Shown: positions 15,896-25,054 of the stretch, piece by piece | Layout: every line of letters begins with the position of its first letter | How positions within the stretch are numbered: position 1 is the first letter of the stretch | Assembly (NCBI RefSeq): GCF_012926505.1 | Contig: NZ_JABBNT010000009.1 | Location: 1 to 32,038 of the forward strand | Direction: 5' to 3' | Origin: Pacificispira spongiicola | GTDB lineage: Bacteria; Pseudomonadota; Alphaproteobacteria; UBA8366; Aestuariispiraceae | DNA: 32,038 bases | Program-made: the position numbers and the translations under genes | The notes under the pieces: model-generated | What the model was told of the DNA's origin: nothing | The model's database searches: none | The model's input: only the letters and a program-made list of their open reading frames with translations

Positions 15896-16785
15896 TCCGT
15901 GACCTCTGACAGATTGTCCATGGCATACCGATATTCTTCCGGATTCGGCGAGCGATAGTGCCAAATCGGCACGTTTTCCATGAAATCGACACCCTTACCC
16001 TTAACGGTACGCGCCACGACAAACAGCGGTCCCGTATTGGAATGCGCACGCACGCACTCGTGGATCGCTTCCGTATCGTGACCGTTCACTTCCGCCGTTT
16101 GCCAGCCGAAGGCTTCCAGTTTTTGCGCGACCGGATAGAAATGCGGATGCAATTCACTGGTTCTGCCAAGACCTTGAAAATCGTTGAGGTCCAGGAAGCA
16201 GACAAGATTGCGTACGTCGAGATTCGGCGTCAGCATGATCGCCTCCCAGATGGAGCCTTCCTGCATTTCACCGTCGCCGATCACGGCAAAGACCCGTCGG
16301 TTGGTTCCGGCGATCTTCTCCGCGTAAGCCATACCGAGACTGATCGACAGGCCGTGACCGAGCGATCCGGTGGATGCGGCAATTCCAGGAACCCCGAAAT
16401 CAGGATGGCCGCCCAACATACCGTCCGGCGTGCAATACTCTTCTAGATCACCGGGCGTCAGAATGCCAAGATCTTCGAGGATGGCGTATTGCGCCATGCA
16501 CCCGTGGCCTTTGGACATAACGAAGATATCTTGCAATGCATTCGTATCGTCCCGCGCCATCAAACCATAATACACGGCATCCAGAATTTCCAAGCAGGAA
16601 AAAGCCGGTGCGATATGCATCGCCGTGACATTCTGCGACAGGTCGAGAATGCGTTTCCTGAACCGGAGACACCGTGCCCTGGACTCTTCTATTGAATAGT
16701 TCAAAGTCCGCGTTAATTGTGGCGCTGTCTTAGAACCGTCGGTTCCGCCTATCACTGCAAAGCCCCTTCCGTATTCTCCAATCAC
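15892..16785 (-). CDS. Transketolase, N-terminal subunit (split enzyme)
   Basis: A 297-residue thiamine diphosphate-binding subunit. The SKGHG segment, GSLGHGLSISLG, GDGEMQEGSIWEA and the downstream LDLNDFQ asparagine form the diphosphate/Mg-binding site (GDG...N). Together with the gene at 14963-15895 it makes one complete transketolase. The open frame begins with a GTG at 16785; another GTG at 16755 has a better ribosome binding site (GGAAGGGG, 7 bases upstream) and would give 287 residues. It is the first gene of the minus operon. The 262 bp up to 17048 separate it from a divergent gene and must hold promoters for both directions; I could not pick out convincing -35/-10 pairs there. Confidence 0.85.
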   Translation of the reverse strand: MIGEYGRGFAVIGGTDGSKTAPQLTRTLNYSIEESRARCLRFRKRILDLSQNVTAMHIAPAFSCLEILDAVYYGLMARDDTNALQDIFVMSKGHGCMAQYAILEDLGILTPGDLEEYCTPDGMLGGHPDFGVPGIAASTGSLGHGLSISLGMAYAEKIAGTNRRVFAVIGDGEMQEGSIWEAIMLTPNLDVRNLVCFLDLNDFQGLGRTSELHPHFYPVAQKLEAFGWQTAEVNGHDTEAIHECVRAHSNTGPLFVVARTVKGKGVDFMENVPIWHYRSPNPEEYRYAMDNLSEVTE

Positions 16786-17047
16786 CGTGACCGCCTATAA
16801 CGTCACGACCGAATTTATCTTTTCGTTAAGGGCATGATATGATCGAAGTTAGCTGAGTGAAGCGTTCATTCGAGTATCCTTCACTCAAACTATTATCTTG
16901 AACCCGAAATAATCGGTTTCTCCGAAAGGTGTCAACCCTCGACACCCTCCCCCGACACACTCGGTCATTCTTGGACGAACAGCGTTGCATCAATGAACGA
17001 AATCGTGTCAATCCTGCCAACAATCACCAATAGAAACGATTCCAGCC

Positions 17048-19321
17048 ATGCCCCATCTAAACAGTGAACGATTGGTCCCGTTCCATATCCTAACGCCAGT
17101 ATGGGGTAGTGTTTATACGAAGTTATTCGTCGACGTGTCTTTACCGGTGTTGTTGTCACCCGAAAATATTCCCGTCCTTCAGAATCGTCAGGGAAGTCTC
17201 TACCGGATTTTCACGACGAAGGCCGACAGGGCGGTCATTGAAGCAAGCCCGGCCTATGAGCTGTTGGCCCGCACAATCGCCGTCGAATTCCATGAAATAA
17301 CGACAGACCCGGCCGATCAGGCGAATCCCTACAACACACAATCCGATTGTTACCGTCTGGGGATCGAGCTTGGAAACGCCGCCGACGCAGCCCTGATTTT
17401 TCACAATGCCGACGTGGTGATGGCGGACGGTGGCTTTCGGTACCTCGTCGATGCCGTCGATACCGGGAAGCGCGCTGTAATGGCCATGGGCGTGCGTTTG
17501 AATAAGGAAGATGCGTCATCGGCGATACGTTCCTACCAAGTCGACAAGTCTTCGCCGGAAATCACCCTCACCCCACGCGACCTTTCACGGATCGCGCTCG
17601 ACAATCTTCATCAACTGACAAAGCTTCATATTTTCAATCGCCGGAAGCCCAAGGAATGGCTGCCTTTCGCGATATTCTGGGAAGTCCGCAACGGCCTTCT
17701 TATGCGATGCTTCAACCTTCATCCGGTCGTCGTTTACCCAGAGGTTAAAGACGCTCAGTTCTCGAAGACAATCGACCATGACTATCTTGAGGCAGCCTGC
17801 CCCAACCCGACCGACACCGTGATTGTGCAGGACAGCGACCTGTTCTGCGCTTGCGAATTGAGCCGGCACGATTTGATGATGGACGTCATGCCCTGGCAGG
17901 GAAGCGCCGTGGAAATCGCACGCTGGGCACATTTCCATACCACGTCGCACTACCGTTCGCTCCTGGGCAGCACGATCCGGCTCCATGCCGCTGGCTGCGA
18001 CGGTAGAGAGTGGTTGGATGCCCAAGCCCAATCCGACGCTGTTGTCCGCGAGGTCCTGGAAAAGGTGGACGACGTAGAGGCTTTGGGTGGGGAAGACATT
18101 TTATTCGAGTATGGTAGTTATTCAGAGCCCCAGGCATATGTGCCCATCCACTTCGTCACGTCGGTTTGGGGCGCGGAATATGCGTGCATCTTTTCTGAAG
18201 TAATGCTGCCGAGCGTCCTGTCGCTGCGAAATATTAAGGCAATTCCCAACAAGGAAGACTGCGTTTATCGCATATATACCTGCGGCGAGGGCCGTGAAAT
18301 CATTGAGAACTCCGACGCCGTTCGTTTGCTTTCCGAACATATCGCGGTCGAGTTTCACCCCGTCGACGAGACGGAGGAGAACCGATATGTACGCTCTTCG
18401 AATTGCTACCGCGACTCAATCCAAAAGGCGGCGGAACATAATTCGGCGAGCGTGTTCCTTATTCCTGATATGGTGTTGGCCGACGGCAGCATCGAATCGA
18501 TTTGCCGTATCCTTGGCATGGGGAAACGCGCAATTCTGATCACCGGTTTCCGCGTTTTGCGGAACGAGGTGATCGCGTCCGTTAAACGCGACTATTTGAA
18601 GGACGATATCGTTTCAATCCAACCGCGCGACCTCGTCTCCCTAGCGCTACAGCACCCGCATCCAATCAGCGAAAGCCATCTGTTCGAGGGAAATAACCCA
18701 TTCTTCCATCCCGCCGGATGCTATTGGCGTTTGGACGACGTCGGCTACCTGATGCATTGCTTCCATTTGCACCCGGTGGCGGTGTACCCGAAACAGACGG
18801 ACTTCACGTTCACCGGAACGATCGACGACGATTTTCTGTTTAAAGCCAACATCAAACCTCGCGATACCTATATCGTCGACAGCTCGGACGACATCCTTTG
18901 GTGTGAGTTAAGCCCGGCAGAGTATGCGGTTCCGACCCCTGCCAGATCCGACATGCCGAGCATTCTCGACTGGATTAGGAAGAATACCAACGCGCTTCAC
19001 CAAAGCTATATCCGGCAGCCATTGCGGCTCCTCGCCGTCGAATACCAACGGGACGATTGGGATGCCGTTGAACAGTGCGCTCTGCTCAAGATTGACGACC
19101 TCGTCGCGCGCAGCAAGAAGAGATCCTTCCTGCCAACACTGCCCGTCGCCGTTGCACGGATGGTGCACCTTTTCCGCGGGGTGATATTCCGCGCAGCGCG
19201 AAAGGCGCAGGAGCAGGTGGATACAGCACGCGCGAACGGTTCCGCGCCCCCCCTGTTATCGCGCGCCTATCTTGCGGTGTATTCGGTTTTGTCCCGACTG
19301 ACGAAACTGGCGATCCGATGA
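17048..19321 (+). CDS. Unrecognised protein with two tandem copies of a putative glycosyltransferase-like domain
   Basis: 757 residues, no family recognised. It is an internal duplication: residues about 11-312 and 365-662 are homologous. Matching points are VWG (18-20 and 373-375), a D-x4-DG motif (ADVVMADG at 121-128, PDMVLADG at 473-480), PRDL (176-179 and 526-529), F-x-LHPV-x-VYP (222-231 and 572-581), a TIDxDxL motif (241-247 and 591-597) and SD followed by CE (near 263-270 and 613-620). The same domain occurs in the proteins at 20448 and 22349. The D-x4-DG motif after a hydrophobic strand looks like a metal-binding site of a GT-A type transferase; that is inference. A basic, alanine-rich C-terminal tail follows, without an obvious transmembrane segment. 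The ATG lacks a clear ribosome binding site. It is followed 19 bases later by a GT2 gene. Confidence 0.7.
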   Translation: MPHLNSERLVPFHILTPVWGSVYTKLFVDVSLPVLLSPENIPVLQNRQGSLYRIFTTKADRAVIEASPAYELLARTIAVEFHEITTDPADQANPYNTQSDCYRLGIELGNAADAALIFHNADVVMADGGFRYLVDAVDTGKRAVMAMGVRLNKEDASSAIRSYQVDKSSPEITLTPRDLSRIALDNLHQLTKLHIFNRRKPKEWLPFAIFWEVRNGLLMRCFNLHPVVVYPEVKDAQFSKTIDHDYLEAACPNPTDTVIVQDSDLFCACELSRHDLMMDVMPWQGSAVEIARWAHFHTTSHYRSLLGSTIRLHAAGCDGREWLDAQAQSDAVVREVLEKVDDVEALGGEDILFEYGSYSEPQAYVPIHFVTSVWGAEYACIFSEVMLPSVLSLRNIKAIPNKEDCVYRIYTCGEGREIIENSDAVRLLSEHIAVEFHPVDETEENRYVRSSNCYRDSIQKAAEHNSASVFLIPDMVLADGSIESICRILGMGKRAILITGFRVLRNEVIASVKRDYLKDDIVSIQPRDLVSLALQHPHPISESHLFEGNNPFFHPAGCYWRLDDVGYLMHCFHLHPVAVYPKQTDFTFTGTIDDDFLFKANIKPRDTYIVDSSDDILWCELSPAEYAVPTPARSDMPSILDWIRKNTNALHQSYIRQPLRLLAVEYQRDDWDAVEQCALLKIDDLVARSKKRSFLPTLPVAVARMVHLFRGVIFRAARKAQEQVDTARANGSAPPLLSRAYLAVYSVLSRLTKLAIR

Positions 19322-19340
19322 CGTTGTGAAAGCAAATCAG

Positions 19341-20369
19341 ATGCCTCGCCCGCCGAAACTTGCCGCTTTCTTACCGAACTACAACCATGCCCATTTCTTG
19401 GGCTTGGCATTGGACGCGATCTTGGCGCAATCCGTACAGCCAGATGTGATCGACATTGTCGATGATGGATCGACAGACGATTCCTTGATCATCGCACGAC
19501 GTTACGCGGATCGTTACCCGAATATCAGAGTTCACGAAATCAGCGAGAACCGCGGCATTCTCAAGAATATGGTGGATTGGCTGCGCAAGGCCGATTCCGA
19601 CTATGTCTATTTCGCCGCATCGGACGATTTGGTTCTGCCGGGCCTCTTCGAAAAATCGATGGGGCTGCTGACGCAGTATCCGCAGGCCGGCCTCTGTTCC
19701 GCCCTGTGCCGGATAATCGATGAAGAGGGGCGCGACCTCGGCGTCTTCAACACCCCTACCCCGATCCAGTCCCCCGGATATATTCCGCCCGACGACGTCC
19801 AGCGGTTTCTGATGAAGGACGATAGCTGGTTCAACGGATCCTCGACGATCTACCGACGTGAAGCGTTGCTCGAAGTTGGCGGATTCTATCAAGAACTCGG
19901 CGCTTTCATCGACGGCTTTTCCGCACGCCTCGCCGCCTTGCATGCGGGTGCGTGTTTCGTGGCGGAACCCCTAGCGTGCTGGCGACGCAGCCAGAACGGA
20001 CTAGCCGGACAACAGAGCACCGACCCGACCGAAGCCTTGCTCGTCGCGGATCATGTTCAGACGCTGATACGCGATCGGTATTCGGATTTGTTCCCCCAAA
20101 AATACTATGAAAGATGGCGCGGCCGTTGGCTCTTCGGGGTTTTGCGCGCAATCCTGGGATCCGGCGACACAGCGGCATGGGTGGCATCACGCCGGTGCCT
20201 TGGATCCGGCACGTCGCCGGTTCTCCGGCTCGCATTTTCGCCCCACCTGACACGGATGAAAGCATGGCGCATGCTTCTGATCGTGTTCGGATTCCTGCGG
20301 CTAAGACCGCACGACGCTGTAACGGTCGGCCTGCGCCGTTTGCGCTATCGAATCGGGTCGCAGGATTGA
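19341..20369 (+). CDS. Family 2 glycosyltransferase
   Basis: A 342-residue GT-A fold transferase. The N-terminal FLPNYNHAHFL and the VDDGSTDDS nucleotide-binding motif are followed by the acidic FAASDDLVLPG metal site, all classic for GT2. A later GSSTIYRREALLEVGGF segment and an acceptor-side helix with CWRRSQNG are also typical. The C-terminal 100 residues are rich in Arg and Leu and may be membrane-associated. It should add a sugar from an NDP donor to the growing glycan at the inner membrane face. I chose the ATG at 19341; a GTG at 19326 would add 5 residues. It converges on the gene ending at 20448, and I saw no terminator in the 78 bases between. Confidence 0.88.
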   Translation: MPRPPKLAAFLPNYNHAHFLGLALDAILAQSVQPDVIDIVDDGSTDDSLIIARRYADRYPNIRVHEISENRGILKNMVDWLRKADSDYVYFAASDDLVLPGLFEKSMGLLTQYPQAGLCSALCRIIDEEGRDLGVFNTPTPIQSPGYIPPDDVQRFLMKDDSWFNGSSTIYRREALLEVGGFYQELGAFIDGFSARLAALHAGACFVAEPLACWRRSQNGLAGQQSTDPTEALLVADHVQTLIRDRYSDLFPQKYYERWRGRWLFGVLRAILGSGDTAAWVASRRCLGSGTSPVLRLAFSPHLTRMKAWRMLLIVFGFLRLRPHDAVTVGLRRLRYRIGSQD

Positions 20370-20447
20370 AACCATAAAGCGCCCGTCAAAACCAGAGTGA
20401 CGATTTCCAGATAAGCTTAAGGCAACCTGCACTTAACCGGTATTCCC

Positions 20448-22313
20448 TCAAAGCGGTGCTTTGGGGACGGCCTTGAAGACAAGGCTGGTTGCGCCTTCCG
20501 GGGAGCGGCGGGTCTTGCCGAAAATGCCCCCGGCGAGGTTCGACAAAACCATACCAAGGAACAATCCGCCGAGCATTGCGACGGAGGCGGAGAACACTCC
20601 ACCGCCTGACAAGGCATAACGGTCGGCATGTTTGTAAATCCTACTGCGCAACCGTCGGCGCCAGGAACTCCCGATATAGGTGATCCACTCAATATCGAAT
20701 CCGGTTTGGGAAAGATCGCCGATTTCTCGCAGAACCTTGCGCTCGAACGCCTCGTCATCGATATCCGCATATTCATCGATCACGGATACGAGAAGGCGCG
20801 ACTCCCCCCCGAGGATCGCGTTCAACGCCATCAAGAGAGGCCGGATTCGCGACAGCTCCCCAACCGTCAAATAACAATAGCAGAGCCCGGCACCAGAATT
20901 GCCGTCCGGCATAACGCCATCTGTCCTCCCGGAAATAAGGGCAGCCGGATCGACGCGTCGGCATCGATCTTTGTGCGTCAGGAGATAGAGGTCGAAACGC
21001 GTCTGCCCCGAAGTAACGAACAGCAAGGGACCCGTTTCGGTTTCCAGGAAATCGCGCAACGTATCCCCGACCGGGCGAAATTCCAACCAATCGAAATGTA
21101 ACGGGGTCGCGTGGGGCGGGCTGCCCGCCAGCATCCGGAAAAGGCGGCGTGCGAAAGGTACGGATTCCATCAATTCTCTGTCGACATCAGCACCAGACGT
21201 ATCGGCAGCGGTTTCCGACCAACGCGCCTGTGCCGTCAGATAGCGTGTCGCGGCATGCATCGCCCCGACCCAATACGGGTGATGGCGGACCGGTTGCGGC
21301 GTCGGTCGCAGCAAGGCGTGAATGGATTCCATATAGCGTTGAGATTCTTGCCGAACGGCCTCGACAGCCACCGGAACATCGCCAGCGTGGAACAGGATAG
21401 GACGCAGCGCGTATTCACGATGCTCCTTCGTCGTCCATTCGGAAAGCTGACGTGCGATGGACTCCTGATCCCGCTTCCCAAGCGCAAGGGTTTTAAGCTC
21501 CTGGTCGCGGGACTGCATTTCAAGGATGAATCCGTCGTCGCTGTCATCAATGATATTGATCGCGCTGCCGGGGCAAAGCTCCGGCACGAAAACATAGTCG
21601 CAAAATCCATGAAAACTCTCGACCACGCGGGTCGGCTTAATGCACAGCATAAACAGCAGATAGAAATGGGCGACCATCGTCGTGTGATCGACCCGCCACA
21701 GGAACTGGTTCGCCACGAGGCTATTCGTAAAGGGCTGATTGACGATATTTGCAATCGCCGTGGGGTGCAGGTGACGCAACGTCAGATCCACCGCATCGCG
21801 CGGTGTCAGGATTAAGGTCGCGTCCCCTTGTCCCGCGGCATCGCGCAACGACCCGAAGGTTTCTTCCTGGGTACACCGCAGGCTCGGCGCCATAACAACG
21901 TCATAGCCCGCCGCGATACGCAGTGACAGCGTTTTCAACGTTCCGTCGGCGAAGACGAAATCGGCATTCATGAACACAAAATGCCGGTTAACCATATCCG
22001 CACCATGGACCAAAATGCCTCGGCCATAGGCGTGGGTGAGCGTATAGCTCATCAACCCCGGTATGATGAGGTCGTCAATCGCGATGAAGTCGATATCGGC
22101 ATATGCTTTAATGCGCTCGTAAATGGCGCTTTTCTTGAGATAAGCGATATCCGACTCTTTCGTCAGAAAGACGAACCGGCTGTCCAGCGCAGATGCCATC
22201 GCGGGTAAGTTTCCGGGCGCAAGTAGGGCCGGGCCGCTGACATCGACAAAGAAGTCGATGTATTTTTTGCCCCACATTACGGCTAGAAATTGCACCTTTT
22301 GTTTCTCGACCAT
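20448..22313 (-). CDS. Unrecognised membrane-anchored protein with the WG/D-x4-DG domain (paralogue 3)
   Basis: About 621 residues from the ATG at 22313; a GTG at 22349, overlapping the previous stop, would add 12. The N-terminal domain (to about 320) carries VMWG, NADFVFADG (116-124), LTPRDAVDLTLRHLHP and a late DDSD followed by LEM, matching both domains of the 757-residue protein. A less conserved middle follows. The last 230 residues include a strand/helix pattern ending in GFDIEW, which faintly recalls a methyltransferase-like fold. A hydrophobic segment (SASVAMLGGLFLGMVLSNL) near the C-terminus is a probable membrane anchor. Together with the gene upstream it forms a tandem paralogue pair. 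Function is unknown; a role in glycan transfer or elongation is inferred from context and the shared domain. Confidence 0.65.
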   Translation of the reverse strand: MVEKQKVQFLAVMWGKKYIDFFVDVSGPALLAPGNLPAMASALDSRFVFLTKESDIAYLKKSAIYERIKAYADIDFIAIDDLIIPGLMSYTLTHAYGRGILVHGADMVNRHFVFMNADFVFADGTLKTLSLRIAAGYDVVMAPSLRCTQEETFGSLRDAAGQGDATLILTPRDAVDLTLRHLHPTAIANIVNQPFTNSLVANQFLWRVDHTTMVAHFYLLFMLCIKPTRVVESFHGFCDYVFVPELCPGSAINIIDDSDDGFILEMQSRDQELKTLALGKRDQESIARQLSEWTTKEHREYALRPILFHAGDVPVAVEAVRQESQRYMESIHALLRPTPQPVRHHPYWVGAMHAATRYLTAQARWSETAADTSGADVDRELMESVPFARRLFRMLAGSPPHATPLHFDWLEFRPVGDTLRDFLETETGPLLFVTSGQTRFDLYLLTHKDRCRRVDPAALISGRTDGVMPDGNSGAGLCYCYLTVGELSRIRPLLMALNAILGGESRLLVSVIDEYADIDDEAFERKVLREIGDLSQTGFDIEWITYIGSSWRRRLRSRIYKHADRYALSGGGVFSASVAMLGGLFLGMVLSNLAGGIFGKTRRSPEGATSLVFKAVPKAPL

Positions 22314-22348
22314 ATCACTTCTCGCTCGGAATCCGGTTCCGGTCGTCA

Positions 22349-24205
22349 CTAGCCTTTGAGATGAAAGGTAAAGCTCGACAGGCTTTCAACCGTCGTGCGG
22401 CTGTCCTGTCGTATGGCGGCCTGCCTATTGAAGCCCCAGGCTCGGAACAGTGTCCATAGTGTCAACATCCCAACCAGCGGCAATGCGACTTTGCCATATT
22501 TGAGAAACAGGCCCCTCGCCGTCACGAGGTCATGCTTCAGAGACCGCTTGGTCCGCCCCCCGGCAAACCAGAATTCTAGGTCATAATCAATGCCCGGCCA
22601 AAAATCGCCGACCACCGACATAACACCGGTAGACGTATCCAATTCGGTGTCGGCCATATCCTTCCAGAATAGGATGATTTCCCGTTCCTCATCCATCCGC
22701 GTAGACAACGCCTCTACGACCGCAACGATCCGCAGGGGCGGAAATCGCGTCATTTCAACCACAGCGGCGCGATACCGCGCGCTCAGCGTCTCATCCTCGC
22801 CCCTATCCGAGAGCAGGTCATCGATGGATATATGATCGACGGTTCCCAATGCGGAGGCGAGAAGCCCCAACCCGTCGTCCACATAAATCACAGTCTCTCC
22901 GGGCGTTCGGCGGATACCCGCCAAAACAGGTGCCAGAAGACGATAGTCCAGCCAATCCGGATGCCATCGCGGCAGTTCCGGCACCCTGCCGAGCACATGC
23001 CGCCCGACACGTTGACGCATCGTTTCCTGATGTGGCTCCGAGTTCTGTTCGGACCTCGATCCGTGTTTCTCCACACTATCCTCATTCGACCCGCGCCGGG
23101 CAGCCTTCTGGCGACATGCCTCCCACAAAGCCTGCGATCCCGTCCAATAGGGATGATCGATGTGGGGTTGCGGCGGCGGCATCTTGCCGATCAGCCCCCC
23201 CACAAATGTCCTGGAGTCCGCGACAAACCTTTCCGTATCCGGGGGCAGATCCTGCGAATGAAAGATCAAGACGTGGTCTCGCGCATCCCGCCGATGCGTT
23301 TCGGTGGTCCATTTCGCAAGGCTGTCGACAACCTCTTGGTCCGTGGGTCGCCCCAATCGCAGGAAGTCGGCTTCGCTATCTCTGTACTGGATTTCCAGGG
23401 CAAAGAACTCGTCCGAGTCGCCCAGCACCGTCGACGGCGTCGTCGGGCACATCTCCGGTACGAAGAAATAGTCGCAGAACCCCCTGTTTGAGACGACCAC
23501 CTTCTCAGGCCGGATCGACAACATGAAGTACAGGAAATGACGGCTGACCAAGGTGTTGGAATCCACACGCCAATAGAGCTGGTTCACATGGATTGAGTGG
23601 CAAAAATCGTCGTTCACCAGCTTCGCCACCAGGGTCGGGTGCAAGGATTGCAACGCCATGGACACAAGATCCCGAGACGAAACGGCCAGTGTCCGCTTGT
23701 CGTCGTCGATCATCGCCTTGAGCGGCGCTTCAAGCGCCTCGGAAATCGCCCGGATGGAATTCGCAAGAATACAACGCTCCCCGGCCACGATCCGCTGGGC
23801 CACGCTGGCAAGGGACCCGTCCGACAGGATAATGTCGGAGTTGAGGAAAAGGAAATGGATGTCCACCATGTCCTCCCCGGCATCCGCAACGCCCCTGAAA
23901 TAGGCGTGGGACAAGGTCACACCGGAATATTCATTCACGATGAGATCGTCGATCGGGAGAATTCGTGTCGGGGCCAGGGATTGGAAGCGATCGAAGTTCT
24001 TCTGTTGTTCAAAGATCGGCATCGCGTCCGCCGTGGTCAGCAAGACGAACTCGCAGTTACAAATTTCAGTCAGGGCAGGAAGGTTCCCGGGCGCGAGGAG
24101 CGACGGCAGACAAAGTTCCGCGAACCGTTCGATATAGCGTTCCCCCCAAACCGGCAGAAGGAACCGCACGCGTGGCTGAGTAGAAACCGCTGGCTGCTTT
24201 GCCAT
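22349..24205 (-). CDS. Unrecognised membrane-anchored protein with the WG/D-x4-DG domain (paralogue 4)
   Basis: 618 residues, best aligned with the gene downstream. The N-terminal domain has PVWG (18-21), LAPGNLPAL (37-45), the motif NSDIILSDG (122-130), SSRDLVSMALQSLHP and GDSD followed by LEI. The pair shares a block absent from the 757-residue protein: an IDDLI stretch, then SHAY-x-RG and a DMV-x2-HF segment just before the D-x4-DG motif. Near the C-terminus a hydrophobic helix (VALPLVGMLTLWTLFRAW) should anchor it in the membrane, with the large domain in the cytoplasm if N-in. The start has AGGA 8 bases upstream. It follows the ABC transporter genes, so a role in chain completion or handing the glycan to the exporter is conceivable but unproven. 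Confidence 0.65.
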   Translation of the reverse strand: MAKQPAVSTQPRVRFLLPVWGERYIERFAELCLPSLLAPGNLPALTEICNCEFVLLTTADAMPIFEQQKNFDRFQSLAPTRILPIDDLIVNEYSGVTLSHAYFRGVADAGEDMVDIHFLFLNSDIILSDGSLASVAQRIVAGERCILANSIRAISEALEAPLKAMIDDDKRTLAVSSRDLVSMALQSLHPTLVAKLVNDDFCHSIHVNQLYWRVDSNTLVSRHFLYFMLSIRPEKVVVSNRGFCDYFFVPEMCPTTPSTVLGDSDEFFALEIQYRDSEADFLRLGRPTDQEVVDSLAKWTTETHRRDARDHVLIFHSQDLPPDTERFVADSRTFVGGLIGKMPPPQPHIDHPYWTGSQALWEACRQKAARRGSNEDSVEKHGSRSEQNSEPHQETMRQRVGRHVLGRVPELPRWHPDWLDYRLLAPVLAGIRRTPGETVIYVDDGLGLLASALGTVDHISIDDLLSDRGEDETLSARYRAAVVEMTRFPPLRIVAVVEALSTRMDEEREIILFWKDMADTELDTSTGVMSVVGDFWPGIDYDLEFWFAGGRTKRSLKHDLVTARGLFLKYGKVALPLVGMLTLWTLFRAWGFNRQAAIRQDSRTTVESLSSFTFHLKG

Positions 24206-24276
24206 TGACGTATCCTGTGATTGACCGGCAAGGCAGCGGGAAGCCTACCTTTTCCTATCTGAACTCATGATCTGTC

Positions 24277-25050
24277 TCACATGGTTCCTGCAACGTGGCG
24301 ATTGTATTCGGCAAGGACGGTTTCAAGGTCGCCCTGCGCGATCAGTTCCCCCTTATGAAGGAACATCGCCTTGTTACAGAACTCCCGCAACACGCTTTCA
24401 CTGTGCGATGCAAGAACCAGGATTTGCGCTTTTGATGTAATATTCCGGATACGCGCCGCAGCCTTCGCCTGGAAGGACGCATCACCGGCACCGATATTTT
24501 CATCCATGAGCAGGATATCGGGCTCGATAGAGGTGGCTACGGCGAAAGCCAGACGGGTCAGCATCCCCGACGAATATGTCCGAACCGGAAGGTAGATATA
24601 TTCCTGCAATTCGGTGAATTCGATTATTTCGTCCAACTTACGGCGAATTTCTGGCAGCGTCATGCCCAGGATCAATCCGCATGTCAGGATGTTGCGATAA
24701 CCGGTATCATCCGGGTCAATTCCGATATTGGTATTGAACAAGGTGGAAACGCGCCCGTTGACGATCAACTCGCCACCGATCGGTTCGTAAATCCCCGCAA
24801 GCGTATGCAACAAGGTCGATTTGCCAGCGCCATTAAGGCCAATCAGCCCTATTCTGTCGCCAGTCTCGAAATGACAAGACAAGCTCCGCAGCGCAGTGAC
24901 CGCCGTATGCTTCGCCTTCTTCGACTTCGCCTGCATGATACCGCCGATATTCGGCTTCAGCAGATATTTCCGAAAGTTACGGTCGGCATCATACACCGGG
25001 AACTCGATCGTGACATCGTTGAGCGTTATTGAGGTTTCTTTAGTAGACAT
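24277..25050 (-). CDS. Polysaccharide ABC transporter ATP-binding protein (Wzt/KpsT-like)
   Basis: A 257-residue ABC ATPase. Walker A is GLNGAGKST (71-79), the signature is YSSGM (159-163), and Walker B with the catalytic glutamate is DILLMDE (178-184), followed by the GAGD D-loop region. An extended N-terminal stretch before the core (residues 15-55) is common in O-antigen and capsule exporters. It ends soon after the nucleotide domain, so it lacks the C-terminal carbohydrate-binding domain of Wzt proteins that recognise modified chain ends, and resembles KpsT or short Wzt. The ATG at 25050 comes 4 bases after the stop of the permease gene; a longer TTG-started frame reaches 25092. Confidence 0.88.
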   Translation of the reverse strand: MSTKETSITLNDVTIEFPVYDADRNFRKYLLKPNIGGIMQAKSKKAKHTAVTALRSLSCHFETGDRIGLIGLNGAGKSTLLHTLAGIYEPIGGELIVNGRVSTLFNTNIGIDPDDTGYRNILTCGLILGMTLPEIRRKLDEIIEFTELQEYIYLPVRTYSSGMLTRLAFAVATSIEPDILLMDENIGAGDASFQAKAAARIRNITSKAQILVLASHSESVLREFCNKAMFLHKGELIAQGDLETVLAEYNRHVAGTM

Positions 25051-25054
25051 CGAA

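Noticed and set aside
20628-23526. Several plus-strand open frames of 150-235 codons
   Set aside because: All are antisense to the two large minus-strand paralogues, which are supported by their mutual homology.
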